Origin: Pseudomonas citri
GTDB taxonomy: Bacteria > Pseudomonadota > Gammaproteobacteria > Pseudomonadales > Pseudomonadaceae
Direction of reading: 5' to 3'
DNA length: 64,000 nucleotides
NCBI RefSeq assembly: GCF_025336485.1
Contig: NZ_JAODAB010000008.1
Span: 1 to 64,000 of the forward strand
The notes beneath the pieces were generated by a model. The model had not been told where the DNA came from and did no database searches. It was given only the letters and a program-made list of their open reading frames with translations. Numbering within the stretch: the first letter of the stretch is position 1; each line of letters starts with the position of its first letter. Position numbers and translations under genes: made by a program. This document shows, in pieces, positions 56,104 to 64,000 of the stretch.

Positions 56104-57213
56104 ATGACGTCGGTCAATCGCAACAAGCGGGTGGTGGCCCATTCGGTCGATCCCCGTGCACCGCTCCATGAGATCGAGACCAATCGCGCGTTGGCCCGCT
56201 GGCTGGCGCAGATCCTGGGTTGCGAATACGGCGGCAGCCATGATCCCCAGCAACATACCGGGCTCGATCTGTATCTGTTGCCCACCCAGACCCTGATCGG
56301 CGCCGAGGCTGCGCAAGCGCTGGGCGTCAATGGGCCGGAAGATCTGTGGGGCGGCTACGTCGAGCATGATTTCATCTGCACCAAGGCCATCACCCACGGT
56401 CTTTTGAATAAGCATGCGGTCGCGCCGCCCGGCTGGTCGCCGTTGTTTTCCAAGCTGACCCGTGGCGCGGTGCTCGATGGCGTGACGGTGTTTGCGCTCA
56501 AGGATGCACGTCCGGCCGCCGAGCATCTGCTGTACGCGGGGCCGATCCGCTTCAAGCCGATCCACGCCTGTGCCGGCCGCGGCCAACGAGTGATCGAGAG
56601 CCTCGATCAGTTCGACGAAATGGTCGCCGATCCCGGGGCCCAGGCGTTGTTTCGCGAGGGCGTGGTGCTGGAACAGAACCTGCGCGAGGTCCAGACCCAG
56701 AGCGTTGGTCAAAGCTTCATCAACGGCCAGGTCCTGAGCTATTGCGGCGTGCAGCACCTGACCCGCGACAACGAAGGGCTGGAGGTGTATGGCGGCTCGG
56801 ACTTGCTGGTGGTGCAGGGCGGCTATATCGAGTTGCTCAGCCTCGACCTGCCCGACGAAGTGCGCGAGGCCGTGCGGTTGGCGCAAGTCTTCGATGACGC
56901 CGCCAACCAGGCCTATCCGCGTTTCTTTGCCTCGCGGCGCAATTACGACATTGCCCAGGGTATCGATGTCGGCGGGCAACCCCGGGGCGGTGTGCTCGAA
57001 CAGTCGTGGCGCATGGGCGGGGCCAGCAGCGCGGAGCTGGCGGCATTGCAGGTGTTCGTCGAGGATCCCTCGACCCGCGCCGTGCGGGTGTCCTCGGTGG
57101 AAACCTATTTCGACCAACCGTTGCCTCCCGGTGCCAGAGAGGTGTATCGCGGCGTGGCGCACAACGGTGGCTTTCTACTCAAATACGTAACGGTTCAATC
57201 CCATGACGGCTAG
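56104..57213 (+). CDS. DUF3182-family protein, ATP-grasp-like
   Basis: The 369-residue protein matches what I recall as the DUF3182 family. It has IRFKPIHACAGRGQRVIESL, which resembles an ATP-grasp nucleotide loop, and LVVQGGYIELLSLDLPDEVR. It has no signal peptide, and no substrate is known. The last 11 bases overlap the following hydrolase gene, so the two act together or are at least co-translated. The 199 bases upstream show no clear promoter. Confidence 0.75.
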   Translation: MTSVNRNKRVVAHSVDPRAPLHEIETNRALARWLAQILGCEYGGSHDPQQHTGLDLYLLPTQTLIGAEAAQALGVNGPEDLWGGYVEHDFICTKAITHGLLNKHAVAPPGWSPLFSKLTRGAVLDGVTVFALKDARPAAEHLLYAGPIRFKPIHACAGRGQRVIESLDQFDEMVADPGAQALFREGVVLEQNLREVQTQSVGQSFINGQVLSYCGVQHLTRDNEGLEVYGGSDLLVVQGGYIELLSLDLPDEVREAVRLAQVFDDAANQAYPRFFASRRNYDIAQGIDVGGQPRGGVLEQSWRMGGASSAELAALQVFVEDPSTRAVRVSSVETYFDQPLPPGAREVYRGVAHNGGFLLKYVTVQSHDG

Positions 57214-57961
57214 AAGCGAAACCATTCAGATCGAGATCGACGACGAACACATGAACGGGACCTTCCTGAGCCCCAAATCGAAGGTCCCCGGCGTGTTGTT
57301 CGTGCACGGTTGGGGCGGCAGCCAGGAGCGGGACCTGGAGCGGGCCAAGGGCATCGCCGGGTTGGGCTGCGTGTGCCTGACCTTTGACTTGCGCGGGCAC
57401 ACCGGCGGCGCGGGGATTCCATTGTCGCGGGTGACCCGCGAAGACAACCTGCGGGATTTGCTCGCAGCCTACGACCGGCTGCTTGCCCACCCGGCCCTGG
57501 ACACCTCGGCGATTGCCGTGGTCGGCACCAGCTACGGCGGCTACCTGGCATCGATCCTCAGCTCGCTGCGGCCGGTGCGCTGGCTGGCCTTGCGCGTCCC
57601 GGCGCTCTATCGCGACGAGCAATGGCACACCCCCAAGCGCGACCTGGACAAGACCGACCTGTTCGATTACCGCAGCACCCTGGTCCATGCCGACACCAAC
57701 CGCGCCTTGCACGCCTGCTCGCAATTCACCGGTGATGTGCTGCTGGTGGAATCGGAAACCGACGACTATGTGCCCCACGCCACCATCATGAGCTACCGCG
57801 CGGCGTGCCAGCAGACCCATTCGTTGACCCACCGGATCATCGACGGCGCCGACCATGCCTTGAGCGACTCTGTGTCACAGCAGGCCTACACCTCGATCCT
57901 CGTGGACTGGATCACGGAAATGGTGGTGGGAGAGCGGTTGAGCATTATTCAGGAGCGGTGA
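57203..57961 (+). CDS. alpha/beta hydrolase coupled to DUF3182
   Basis: The 252-residue protein is a cytoplasmic alpha/beta hydrolase. It shows VPGVLFVHGWGGSQERDLER (oxyanion region), the nucleophile elbow VVGTSYGGYLASI, a candidate Asp in ESETDDYVPH and the His in IDGADHALSD. The ATG lies 11 bases inside the DUF3182 gene. The substrate is unknown; joint action with the DUF3182 protein on an acyl or peptide-like compound is a guess. Confidence 0.88.
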   Translation: MTARSETIQIEIDDEHMNGTFLSPKSKVPGVLFVHGWGGSQERDLERAKGIAGLGCVCLTFDLRGHTGGAGIPLSRVTREDNLRDLLAAYDRLLAHPALDTSAIAVVGTSYGGYLASILSSLRPVRWLALRVPALYRDEQWHTPKRDLDKTDLFDYRSTLVHADTNRALHACSQFTGDVLLVESETDDYVPHATIMSYRAACQQTHSLTHRIIDGADHALSDSVSQQAYTSILVDWITEMVVGERLSIIQER

Positions 57962-58015
57962 TTTTGTGCTGTGAGGCGCTGCCGTCTTCGCCAGCAGACC
58001 AGAGCCGGCAACCAC

Positions 58016-59017
58016 TCACTTGGGCCCCGGCCTGACCCGCAGTGCCTTGGCCTTCGCCTCGATCACCAGGTACATCACCACCGTGATCAGCAACGGCAGG
58101 ATGAAGTAGATCGCCCGGTAGGCGATCAGCCCCGCCAGCAGGCTGCCCCGCGAAACGTCATGCTGCAACAGCGCGACGAACACCGCCTCCAGTACCCCAA
58201 GCCCCGCCGGAATGTGGGTGATGACCCCGGCGATGCTGCTGATCAACAACACCCCCAGCACCACCGGGTAGTCCAGTTTGCTGGGCAGCAAGGTGAAGAT
58301 CACCGCCGCCATCAGCGACCAGTTCAGCGCGCCCAACGCCAGTTGCAGAACGGCCATGCGCAGGGACGGCAGGTTGATTTCCATGCCGCGGATCGTCCAG
58401 GCCCGGCGATTGGAAAAGCGACAGGCCAGCAGGTAACCGGCGCTCGCCAGCAACAGGAGCACGCCCACGCCCTGCAACGCATGGCTGCTCAGCTTCCAGC
58501 CCGGCGGCAGGGTCACCAGGCCGCTGCTGAACACCACGCCCGCGAGGGTCATGTAGCCGAACCAGTTGGTTGCCAGGCTCAGGCCAAGGATCTTGGCGAT
58601 GTTGCCGGTACTGACCCCCAGGCGCGAATACAGCCGGTAGCGCATGGCGATGCCGCCGACCCAGGCACTGAGGTTGAGGTTGAAGGCATAGCTGATAACC
58701 CCCACGGGCAGGATCTGCCGCCAACCCAGTTTCTGGCGGATGTAGGTGCGGCCGATCAGATCGAAACAGGCATAGGTGAGGAAACTGATGACCGTCAGCG
58801 TGGCGGCGATGATCAAGGTGCGCACCTTGAAGTCAGCGAGGGTGGCGAACACTTCCGACCAGTCGATGCGGCGGGCCAATGTGGTGAACAGGACGATCAG
58901 CAACAGGAAGAAGGCCAGGGTCAGCGGTCTTTTCCAGCGGCTCCAGCGTGACTTGGACCGGGCTTGATCCGGCCCATGGGCAGCTCTTGGCGCGGTGTGC
59001 GCTTCAGAGTGGTTCAT
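58016..59017 (-). CDS. YbhN-like flippase/LPG-synthase-type membrane protein
   Basis: The 333-residue inner-membrane protein has about eight hydrophobic segments, beginning PLTLAFFLLLIVLFTTL after a charged N-terminus. It belongs to the lysylphosphatidylglycerol synthase transmembrane family without the soluble synthase domain (AFNLNLSAWVGGIAMRYRLY, then GLSLATNWFGYMTLAGVVF). Its start overlaps the clsB end by 14 bases. E. coli ybhN has the same neighbours, so a role in cardiolipin or phospholipid handling is likely. Confidence 0.88.
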   Translation of the reverse strand: MNHSEAHTAPRAAHGPDQARSKSRWSRWKRPLTLAFFLLLIVLFTTLARRIDWSEVFATLADFKVRTLIIAATLTVISFLTYACFDLIGRTYIRQKLGWRQILPVGVISYAFNLNLSAWVGGIAMRYRLYSRLGVSTGNIAKILGLSLATNWFGYMTLAGVVFSSGLVTLPPGWKLSSHALQGVGVLLLLASAGYLLACRFSNRRAWTIRGMEINLPSLRMAVLQLALGALNWSLMAAVIFTLLPSKLDYPVVLGVLLISSIAGVITHIPAGLGVLEAVFVALLQHDVSRGSLLAGLIAYRAIYFILPLLITVVMYLVIEAKAKALRVRPGPK

Positions 59018-60302
59018 GGGGTTCGCTCCGGACCGCCGTTGGCGGCGAAAAAGGTTTCAGGCGGGGTTTATGCGCCGGCAGCCAGCCGGCCCAGGCCGGG
59101 AAATGGCGCAGGAAGTGGAACACCAGAAAACCGATGGTCATGCGCCACAGCAGGCCTCGCGGTGCGTGGTCCTTGGGCATGACGGTGCAATGGTGGCGGC
59201 TCAGGTCGTCGAGGCGTTGGAACAGCTCACGGTTGAAGGTCCGGTCGCGGATCAGCACGTTGGCTTCCAGGTTCAGCGACAGGCTCAGCGGGTCGAGGTT
59301 GCTCGAACCCACGGTGCTCCAATCCTCGTCCACCAGCGCGACCTTGCCATGCAGCGGTCGCTCGCAATATTCGTAGATCACCACCCCGGCCTGGAGCAGG
59401 TAGCTGTAGAGCATCCGGGCGGCGAGCTTGGCGATCATCATGTCCGGCTGGCCCTGCAGGATCAGCCGCACCTCCACGCCGCGTCGCGCCGCGTTGCGGA
59501 TCTCGCGCAGGAGCCGATAGCCCGGGAAAAAATAGGCGTTGGCGATCACCACCCGGCGTCGGGCGCCGCGCAGCACTTGCAGATAGATTTCCTCGATGTC
59601 GGTCTGGTGCTCGTGGTTATCGCGATAGACCAGGCGCACCTGGCCGTCATGCTCGCTGAACGCCAGTTCGCTACGCCGGCTGCGGCGGCGTTGCCACCAG
59701 TACTTGGCCCGCGAAGGCCGGCCGCTCTGCACCAGGGCGAAGTGATGGATGTCCACCACCGCCGGGCCCTTGATCTCCACGGAATAATCCTGCTTGGCCT
59801 CGGGGCCGAAGTCGCCCAAGTGGTCAACGGAGAAATTGATCCCGCCAATGAACGCAATCACCCCATCCACCACCACGACTTTGCGGTGCAGGCGGCGGAA
59901 CCAGTTGGTGCGGATCCCCAGGTGGCGGGGCGCCGGATCGAATATCTGCAAGCGCACCCCCGCATCGCTCAGCGATGCCAGGAAACCGGTGGTCAGTTCA
60001 CCGCAGCCAAAGCCATCGAGGCTGACGGCGATGCGCACGCCGCGCCGTGCGGCGTCCACCAGCAGGTCGCGCAGTTCGTTGCCGACCTTGTCCTCGAACA
60101 GAATGAAGGTCTCCAGCAGAATCTCCTGCTCGGCCCGGCGAATGGCTTCGAAGACCCGTGGGAAATATGCTTCGCCATTCTCCAGCAGGGTGACGCGGTT
60201 GTTGCCGTGCCAGCCGTACTCGATGTCGGCCAGCGCCGGGTCGCGTTCGCTGGGCGCGACCTCGATCTGTTCCACGGAGGCCTTGTTCAGCGTCGCGCTC
60301 AT
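59004..60302 (-). CDS. clsB: cardiolipin synthase B
   Basis: ClsB is a phospholipase D-family enzyme that makes cardiolipin from phosphatidylglycerol. The 432-residue protein has two HKD motifs: [19 protein letters not shown] (about 135-153) and [20 protein letters not shown] (about 316-335), the second with the conserved SSN. A hydrophobic stretch near the end ([16 protein letters not shown]) may anchor it. The start at 60302 overlaps the EEP gene stop by four bases; the frame is open upstream in that gene. The order EEP-clsB-ybhN matches E. coli ybhP-clsB-ybhN. Confidence 0.93.
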   Translation of the reverse strand: MSATLNKASVEQIEVAPSERDPALADIEYGWHGNNRVTLLENGEAYFPRVFEAIRRAEQEILLETFILFEDKVGNELRDLLVDAARRGVRIAVSLDGFGCGELTTGFLASLSDAGVRLQIFDPAPRHLGIRTNWFRRLHRKVVVVDGVIAFIGGINFSVDHLGDFGPEAKQDYSVEIKGPAVVDIHHFALVQSGRPSRAKYWWQRRRSRRSELAFSEHDGQVRLVYRDNHEHQTDIEEIYLQVLRGARRRVVIANAYFFPGYRLLREIRNAARRGVEVRLILQGQPDMMIAKLAARMLYSYLLQAGVVIYEYCERPLHGKVALVDEDWSTVGSSNLDPLSLSLNLEANVLIRDRTFNRELFQRLDDLSRHHCTVMPKDHAPRGLLWRMTIGFLVFHFLRHFPAWAGWLPAHKPRLKPFSPPTAVRSEPHEPL

Positions 60303-61120
60303 AGCTCGATCTCCACCGACAGCGGTGCGTGGTCGGACAGGTGCGACCAGGGTCGTACGCTCAACACCTTGGGATGATGGGCCTTGAGGTTGCGTACGTA
60401 GATGCGGTCCAGGCGCAGGAGTGGCAGGCGCGCCGGAAAGCTGCGGGCCGGTTTGCCCAGGTGCTCGGCGAACACTTCCCGCAGGCCGCAGGGTTCGAGC
60501 AGGTCGTTGGCCTTGCTGCGCCAATCGTTGAAATCTCCGGCGACGATCACCGGCGCCTCGGGCGGCAGTTCGCCCAGGCGCTTGCACAGCAGTTTCAGCT
60601 GTTCGACGCGATGACCTTCACGCAAGCCCAGGTGCACGCAAATGGCGTGGATCTGCGGCCCGTCGCCCCCCGGCAGGCGCAATACGCTGTGGAGCATGCC
60701 CCGGCTTTCGTGGCCGCTGATGGACACGTCCAGGTTCTCGTGGCGAATGATTTGGAATTTCGACAGCAGCGCGTTGCCGTGATCGCCCGCCGGGTACACC
60801 GCGTTGCGGCCGTAGGCGAATTGTGGCCAGAGGCTGTCGGCCAGGAACTCGTATTGCGGCATGCTCGGCCAGTTGCTGTAGCGCTGCGGGTGGTGTTCGT
60901 GGGCGCCGTGGACTTCCTGCAAGAACACCACGTCGGCGGACACGCTGCGCACCGCTTCGCGCAGTTCCGGCAGGATGAAGCGGCGGTTCAGCGCGGTGAA
61001 GCCTTTATGGGTGTTGACCGTCAGGACCGTGAAACGGCTGATCCGCTCAAGGCCATGGGCCTGATTCTGAGTCGGCTCCTGGGTCGGTTCGCGGGTCGCT
61101 TCGGTGGATTCAAGCGTCAT
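60299..61120 (-). CDS. endonuclease/exonuclease/phosphatase family protein (YbhP-like)
   Basis: The 273-residue protein has the EEP fold motifs [20 protein letters not shown] (metal-binding Glu), [12 protein letters not shown] (Asp and Asn) and [12 protein letters not shown] (terminal Asp-His). EEP members include nucleases and phosphodiesterases or phosphatases of lipids; the operon with clsB suggests a lipid substrate. ATG 61120 has GAGGGAG upstream. It is the first gene of the three-gene minus-strand operon and overlaps clsB by four bases. Confidence 0.9.
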   Translation of the reverse strand: MTLESTEATREPTQEPTQNQAHGLERISRFTVLTVNTHKGFTALNRRFILPELREAVRSVSADVVFLQEVHGAHEHHPQRYSNWPSMPQYEFLADSLWPQFAYGRNAVYPAGDHGNALLSKFQIIRHENLDVSISGHESRGMLHSVLRLPGGDGPQIHAICVHLGLREGHRVEQLKLLCKRLGELPPEAPVIVAGDFNDWRSKANDLLEPCGLREVFAEHLGKPARSFPARLPLLRLDRIYVRNLKAHHPKVLSVRPWSHLSDHAPLSVEIEL

Positions 61121-61347
61121 GGCAACACTCCCTCGGCCGGAGCTCGCCGGGCACAGTGGCGAGCCCCTTGGGGTGGAAATCCCCCCCGCCAGGGCGTGTA
61201 GCGCCAACCGGAAATGCCAATGTGGATCGCCGTCATGCCTCCCTCCCGTGCCGATGACCTCGCAGCGCTTGTGTCTTTGGATGACTGTCGTGTGGCGCGG
61301 AAAGTTTCGGTGGGATTACCAGCGGTTGGGTGGCAGGGCGGCGGGTC

Positions 61348-64000
61348 TCAACCCCTCTGAATGAGCTTGCTCCTGATCTCAGCCATCCCCTGGGCATCCA
61401 GCTCCAGCCACAGGTGCTGTTTGCCCGCGATCTGCGCCGCCACTGGCAACCCATCGCGGTACACCAGCCGATTGCTCGCCAGTGCCGGCACTTTCGCCCC
61501 CGGCAGCAGGGTGCCGGCCAGGTTCAGCGGGTCGACGCCGCACACCGCCACCAGGCTGCCATCGGTGGGGCGACGGCGGGTTTCGCGCAGCAGCGCGATG
61601 GCTTCGGGCAGGGCGAATTGCTCGCCCGCCAGGCTGCTGACAAAGCGTCCGCCACGAATCTCCCCGCGCGCCTCCAGGCGATGGAAGGTGCGCAACAACT
61701 CGCGCCAGCTCGGTAGCCAGTCAGCCTCGCGCTCCAGCAAGCGCCAGAACACCACGCCGTAACGGCGCAGCAGGGTCATGGCGATGTGTTCCAGGGTCTC
61801 GGGCGCGGTGGGCGCGGGACGCTTGCCGTCCATCGGCGCGGGTTGGCTGCGGCGCAACAAGGCCCAGCGCCCGGCGTCCTCCATGCCGCCGACGAACGCC
61901 CCGCGCCCGCGCCGGCTGCTGCGGGCCTGGCGTTTGCTGGTCGGGGTAATCAGTGCGCGCAGGCCGGCGAAGCTGTCGGCATTCACCAGCCCGGCGCCCA
62001 CCAGTTCCTGCAAGGCGATCTCCAGTTCGCTGCGCAGCAGGTGCGCTTCGTGCGCCAGCTCATCGAAGAACAGCGCACCGTGTTCGCTGAGGGCTTGATG
62101 GACTTTTTGCGTCTTGGGCGACAATTCCTCCAGGGCGGTTTGCTCGGCCAGGCTGCTCCACAACGTCACCTGGCTGCGCGGCAGCAACACCACCGGCGTG
62201 CTGCGCAGGGCACTGGCGGCGGGCTTCTGGCGAGCGCTCAGGCGCGTCCATACCCATTTGCCGCTGCGGCACGACTCATCGAGCCAGGTGGGCGAATAGT
62301 CCTTGATCCGTGCCGGCAGCAAATCGCTGTCCCAGGCGGAAGCGGCGGCCGGGTAGCCTTCGAACTGGCCCAGGATCGACGGCAGCACGGCATTGCCCCG
62401 GCCCTGGGTCGCGGGTGACACGTGCTGCCAGTCGAACAGGAAGCGCATGAAGTCCTGCAACATCACCGGCTCGATTTCCCGGCGCAGGCGTTTGACCGTG
62501 TAGCGATGGATCCGCGCGAGCAAATGCCGTTCGCACCATTCCTCTTGCCCGGTGCCCGGGGTGAAGCGGCCACGCAGCACATAGCCTTGCTGCTCCAGGT
62601 GCGCCAGGGCCTGGGTGACTTGCGCGGTCGACAGCCCCAACGGGTAGGCGATGGCCTTCACCGGCAACGGACCAAAGGCACTGAGCCGGGCCCGGAGCAC
62701 TTCCACCACGGCTTCGTCGCCGTCCCAGGTTTCATCGAAACCGGCCAGGGACGCCAGGGCGGGCTGCCAGCGGCCCTGTGGATAAATCGCTTGCAGGCAG
62801 GTCAACCGTTCCAGCGCCACCCACAGGCCGCGCTCGGCGCTGATCTTCACGTGGCTGGCCCGGCCGCGCTCGGCCAGCGCCTGTAACCAATCCCGCCACG
62901 ATGGATGTGCATCGGCTTCACTGTCGGCGATGCAGGCCAGGCTCATCAGCGCCTCGTGCATTTCATCGAGGTTGGCCGGCGCCGGCCAGGCTTCGTCCCG
63001 GACCGACTGGATGGCCTCGGCGTCCAGCGCGCCGAGGTCATCGGTGGATTGCGGATCGCTCCAGCGCCGGTTGATCACCGCTTGGGTGCGGCGTTCTTCC
63101 AGCGGCGTGTCATCGAGGAAGGTATAGGGGCGGGCGCTGAGGATCTCTGCCGCCAACGGCGAGGGCGCCGGCAGGTCGCGGCTGACCAGGCGAACGTCGC
63201 CCGCTTCCATGCGCCGCAACAGGGCCAGCCAACCTTCGCTGTCCATGGCCTCGTGCAGGCAGTCGTCGAGGGTCTGTTCCACCAGCGGATGGTCGGGGAT
63301 CTCGCGCTCGCCGGCGAGGTTTTCCAGGCAGGCGATCTGGTCGGGGAAGACGCTGGCGATCAGGTCTTCGCTTTTCATCCGCTGGATCTGCGGCGCGACC
63401 TTGCGCCCGCTGGCATAGCGCGGCAAGGCCAGGGCCACGCTGGCATTCCAGCGCCAGCGCACGCCAAACAGCGGCGCATCGAGCACCGCCTGCACCAGGA
63501 TCTGTTGGGCGCTGCGGCTGTTGAGGTAGCGCCAGACTTCGTCCAATTCAAAACTGTGGCTGGTGGACAGCGACAGCACGATCGCGTCCTCGCTGGCGGC
63601 AGCCTGCAATTCGAAGTTGAAGGTGCGGCAGAAGCGTTTGCGCAGGGCCAGGCCCCAGGCGCGGTTGATACGGCTGCCGAACGGTGTGTGGATGATCAGT
63701 TGCGTGCCGCCGGACTCGTCGAAGAAGCGCTCCATCAGCAGCGTGTCCTGGGACGGCAGGGCGCCGAAGGCCAGGCGCGCCGGGGCCAGGTAATCCACCA
63801 GTTGTTCGGCGCTGGCCAGGTTCAGTTGCAAGGTGCCGGTCAGCCAGTCCAGGGCCGGTTGCAGATCGCCCGGCGTGGCGCCGAGCAGTCGATCGAGCTG
63901 CGCTTGCAGGCGGGCCACGGCCTGGGACAGCTCGGCGCTGCGCCCGGGGGCCTCGCCGAGCCAGAACGGGATGGTCGGCGGCTGGCCCTGGGCATCCTCG
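61348..64000 (-). CDS. lhr: Lhr-type large helicase, C-terminal part (runs off the window)
   Basis: The 884 visible codons lack the helicase motor, which lies off the right edge. The frame stays open to 64000 with EDAQGQPPTIPFWLGEAPGR, typical of Lhr. Then follow the Lhr winged-helix and beta-barrel core (about 50-260: AFGALPSQDTLLMERFFDES, then RKRFCRTFNFELQAAAS, FPDQIACLENLAGEREIPDH) and the long C-terminal winged-helix domains of the full-length form (about 430-860). Full-length Lhr translocates 3'-5' on single-stranded DNA and unwinds RNA:DNA or acts in repair. A GTG at 63918 is only an internal codon. Confidence 0.85.
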   Translation of the reverse strand, partial: EDAQGQPPTIPFWLGEAPGRSAELSQAVARLQAQLDRLLGATPGDLQPALDWLTGTLQLNLASAEQLVDYLAPARLAFGALPSQDTLLMERFFDESGGTQLIIHTPFGSRINRAWGLALRKRFCRTFNFELQAAASEDAIVLSLSTSHSFELDEVWRYLNSRSAQQILVQAVLDAPLFGVRWRWNASVALALPRYASGRKVAPQIQRMKSEDLIASVFPDQIACLENLAGEREIPDHPLVEQTLDDCLHEAMDSEGWLALLRRMEAGDVRLVSRDLPAPSPLAAEILSARPYTFLDDTPLEERRTQAVINRRWSDPQSTDDLGALDAEAIQSVRDEAWPAPANLDEMHEALMSLACIADSEADAHPSWRDWLQALAERGRASHVKISAERGLWVALERLTCLQAIYPQGRWQPALASLAGFDETWDGDEAVVEVLRARLSAFGPLPVKAIAYPLGLSTAQVTQALAHLEQQGYVLRGRFTPGTGQEEWCERHLLARIHRYTVKRLRREIEPVMLQDFMRFLFDWQHVSPATQGRGNAVLPSILGQFEGYPAAASAWDSDLLPARIKDYSPTWLDESCRSGKWVWTRLSARQKPAASALRSTPVVLLPRSQVTLWSSLAEQTALEELSPKTQKVHQALSEHGALFFDELAHEAHLLRSELEIALQELVGAGLVNADSFAGLRALITPTSKRQARSSRRGRGAFVGGMEDAGRWALLRRSQPAPMDGKRPAPTAPETLEHIAMTLLRRYGVVFWRLLEREADWLPSWRELLRTFHRLEARGEIRGGRFVSSLAGEQFALPEAIALLRETRRRPTDGSLVAVCGVDPLNLAGTLLPGAKVPALASNRLVYRDGLPVAAQIAGKQHLWLELDAQGMAEIRSKLIQRG

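Noticed and set aside
61104..61364. An 86-codon plus-strand frame between the EEP and Lhr genes
   Set aside because: It overlaps the start of the EEP gene and the end of lhr on the other strand and has no coding signature. The 227-base gap at 61121-61347 shows no promoter or RNA I can support.

Overview
The window looks like a chromosomal segment of a fluorescent Pseudomonas. Codon use is GC-rich. The order 5S rRNA - birA - coaX - tRNAs - tuf - secE - nusG - L11/L10/rpoBC - str - S10 - spc - alpha - katA - bfr - uvrA - MFS - ssb is, from memory, the order on the Pseudomonas aeruginosa chromosome. The accessory content to the right differs from P. aeruginosa and fits the P. fluorescens lineage; this species-level placement is inference.
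Layout. 1-2359: end of an rRNA operon (5S 3' end and terminator), then birA, coaX and a small membrane-anchored SPOR-like protein. 2461-5150: tRNA-Tyr, -Gly and -Thr, tuf copy 1, tRNA-Trp, secE and nusG. 5268-20611: rplKA, rplJL with an L10-type leader, rpoB, rpoC, then rpsL-rpsG-fusA-tuf copy 2. 20676-34515: S10, spc and alpha ribosomal protein operons with secY and rpoA. This includes rpmD and rpmJ, which are only 58 and 38 codons long. Strong sigma70-type promoters, all with 16-17 bp spacers, stand at the tRNA-tuf, str, S10, rpsH and alpha units; in three cases they sit directly on or after a transcription hairpin. 34695-41773: katA and a ferritin-like bfr (oxidative stress and iron storage), uvrA on the minus strand, a YajR-like MFS transporter and ssb.
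41861 onward is accessory. A LysR regulator and a divergent Tat-exported hydrolase are bracketed by two terminators with identical stems. Then come a cupin/TetR pair, a second TetR with tandem operator-like repeats in front of a crotonase-hydrolase operon, and a striking divergent locus at 47869-54196. There a leaderless MACPF/perforin-like protein with a beta-rich C-terminus and a downstream gene of unknown function face a 1098-residue HTH-STAND-TPR regulator. The shared intergenic region holds three 8-bp direct repeats in exact 11-bp register. This MACPF locus is the best candidate for an undescribed system.
54255-64000 holds an isochorismatase-like hydrolase with a divergent GlxA-type regulator, a DUF3182-like protein with an overlapping hydrolase gene, an EEP nuclease/phosphatase - cardiolipin synthase B - YbhN-like membrane protein operon, and the C-terminal part of an Lhr-type helicase that runs off the right edge.
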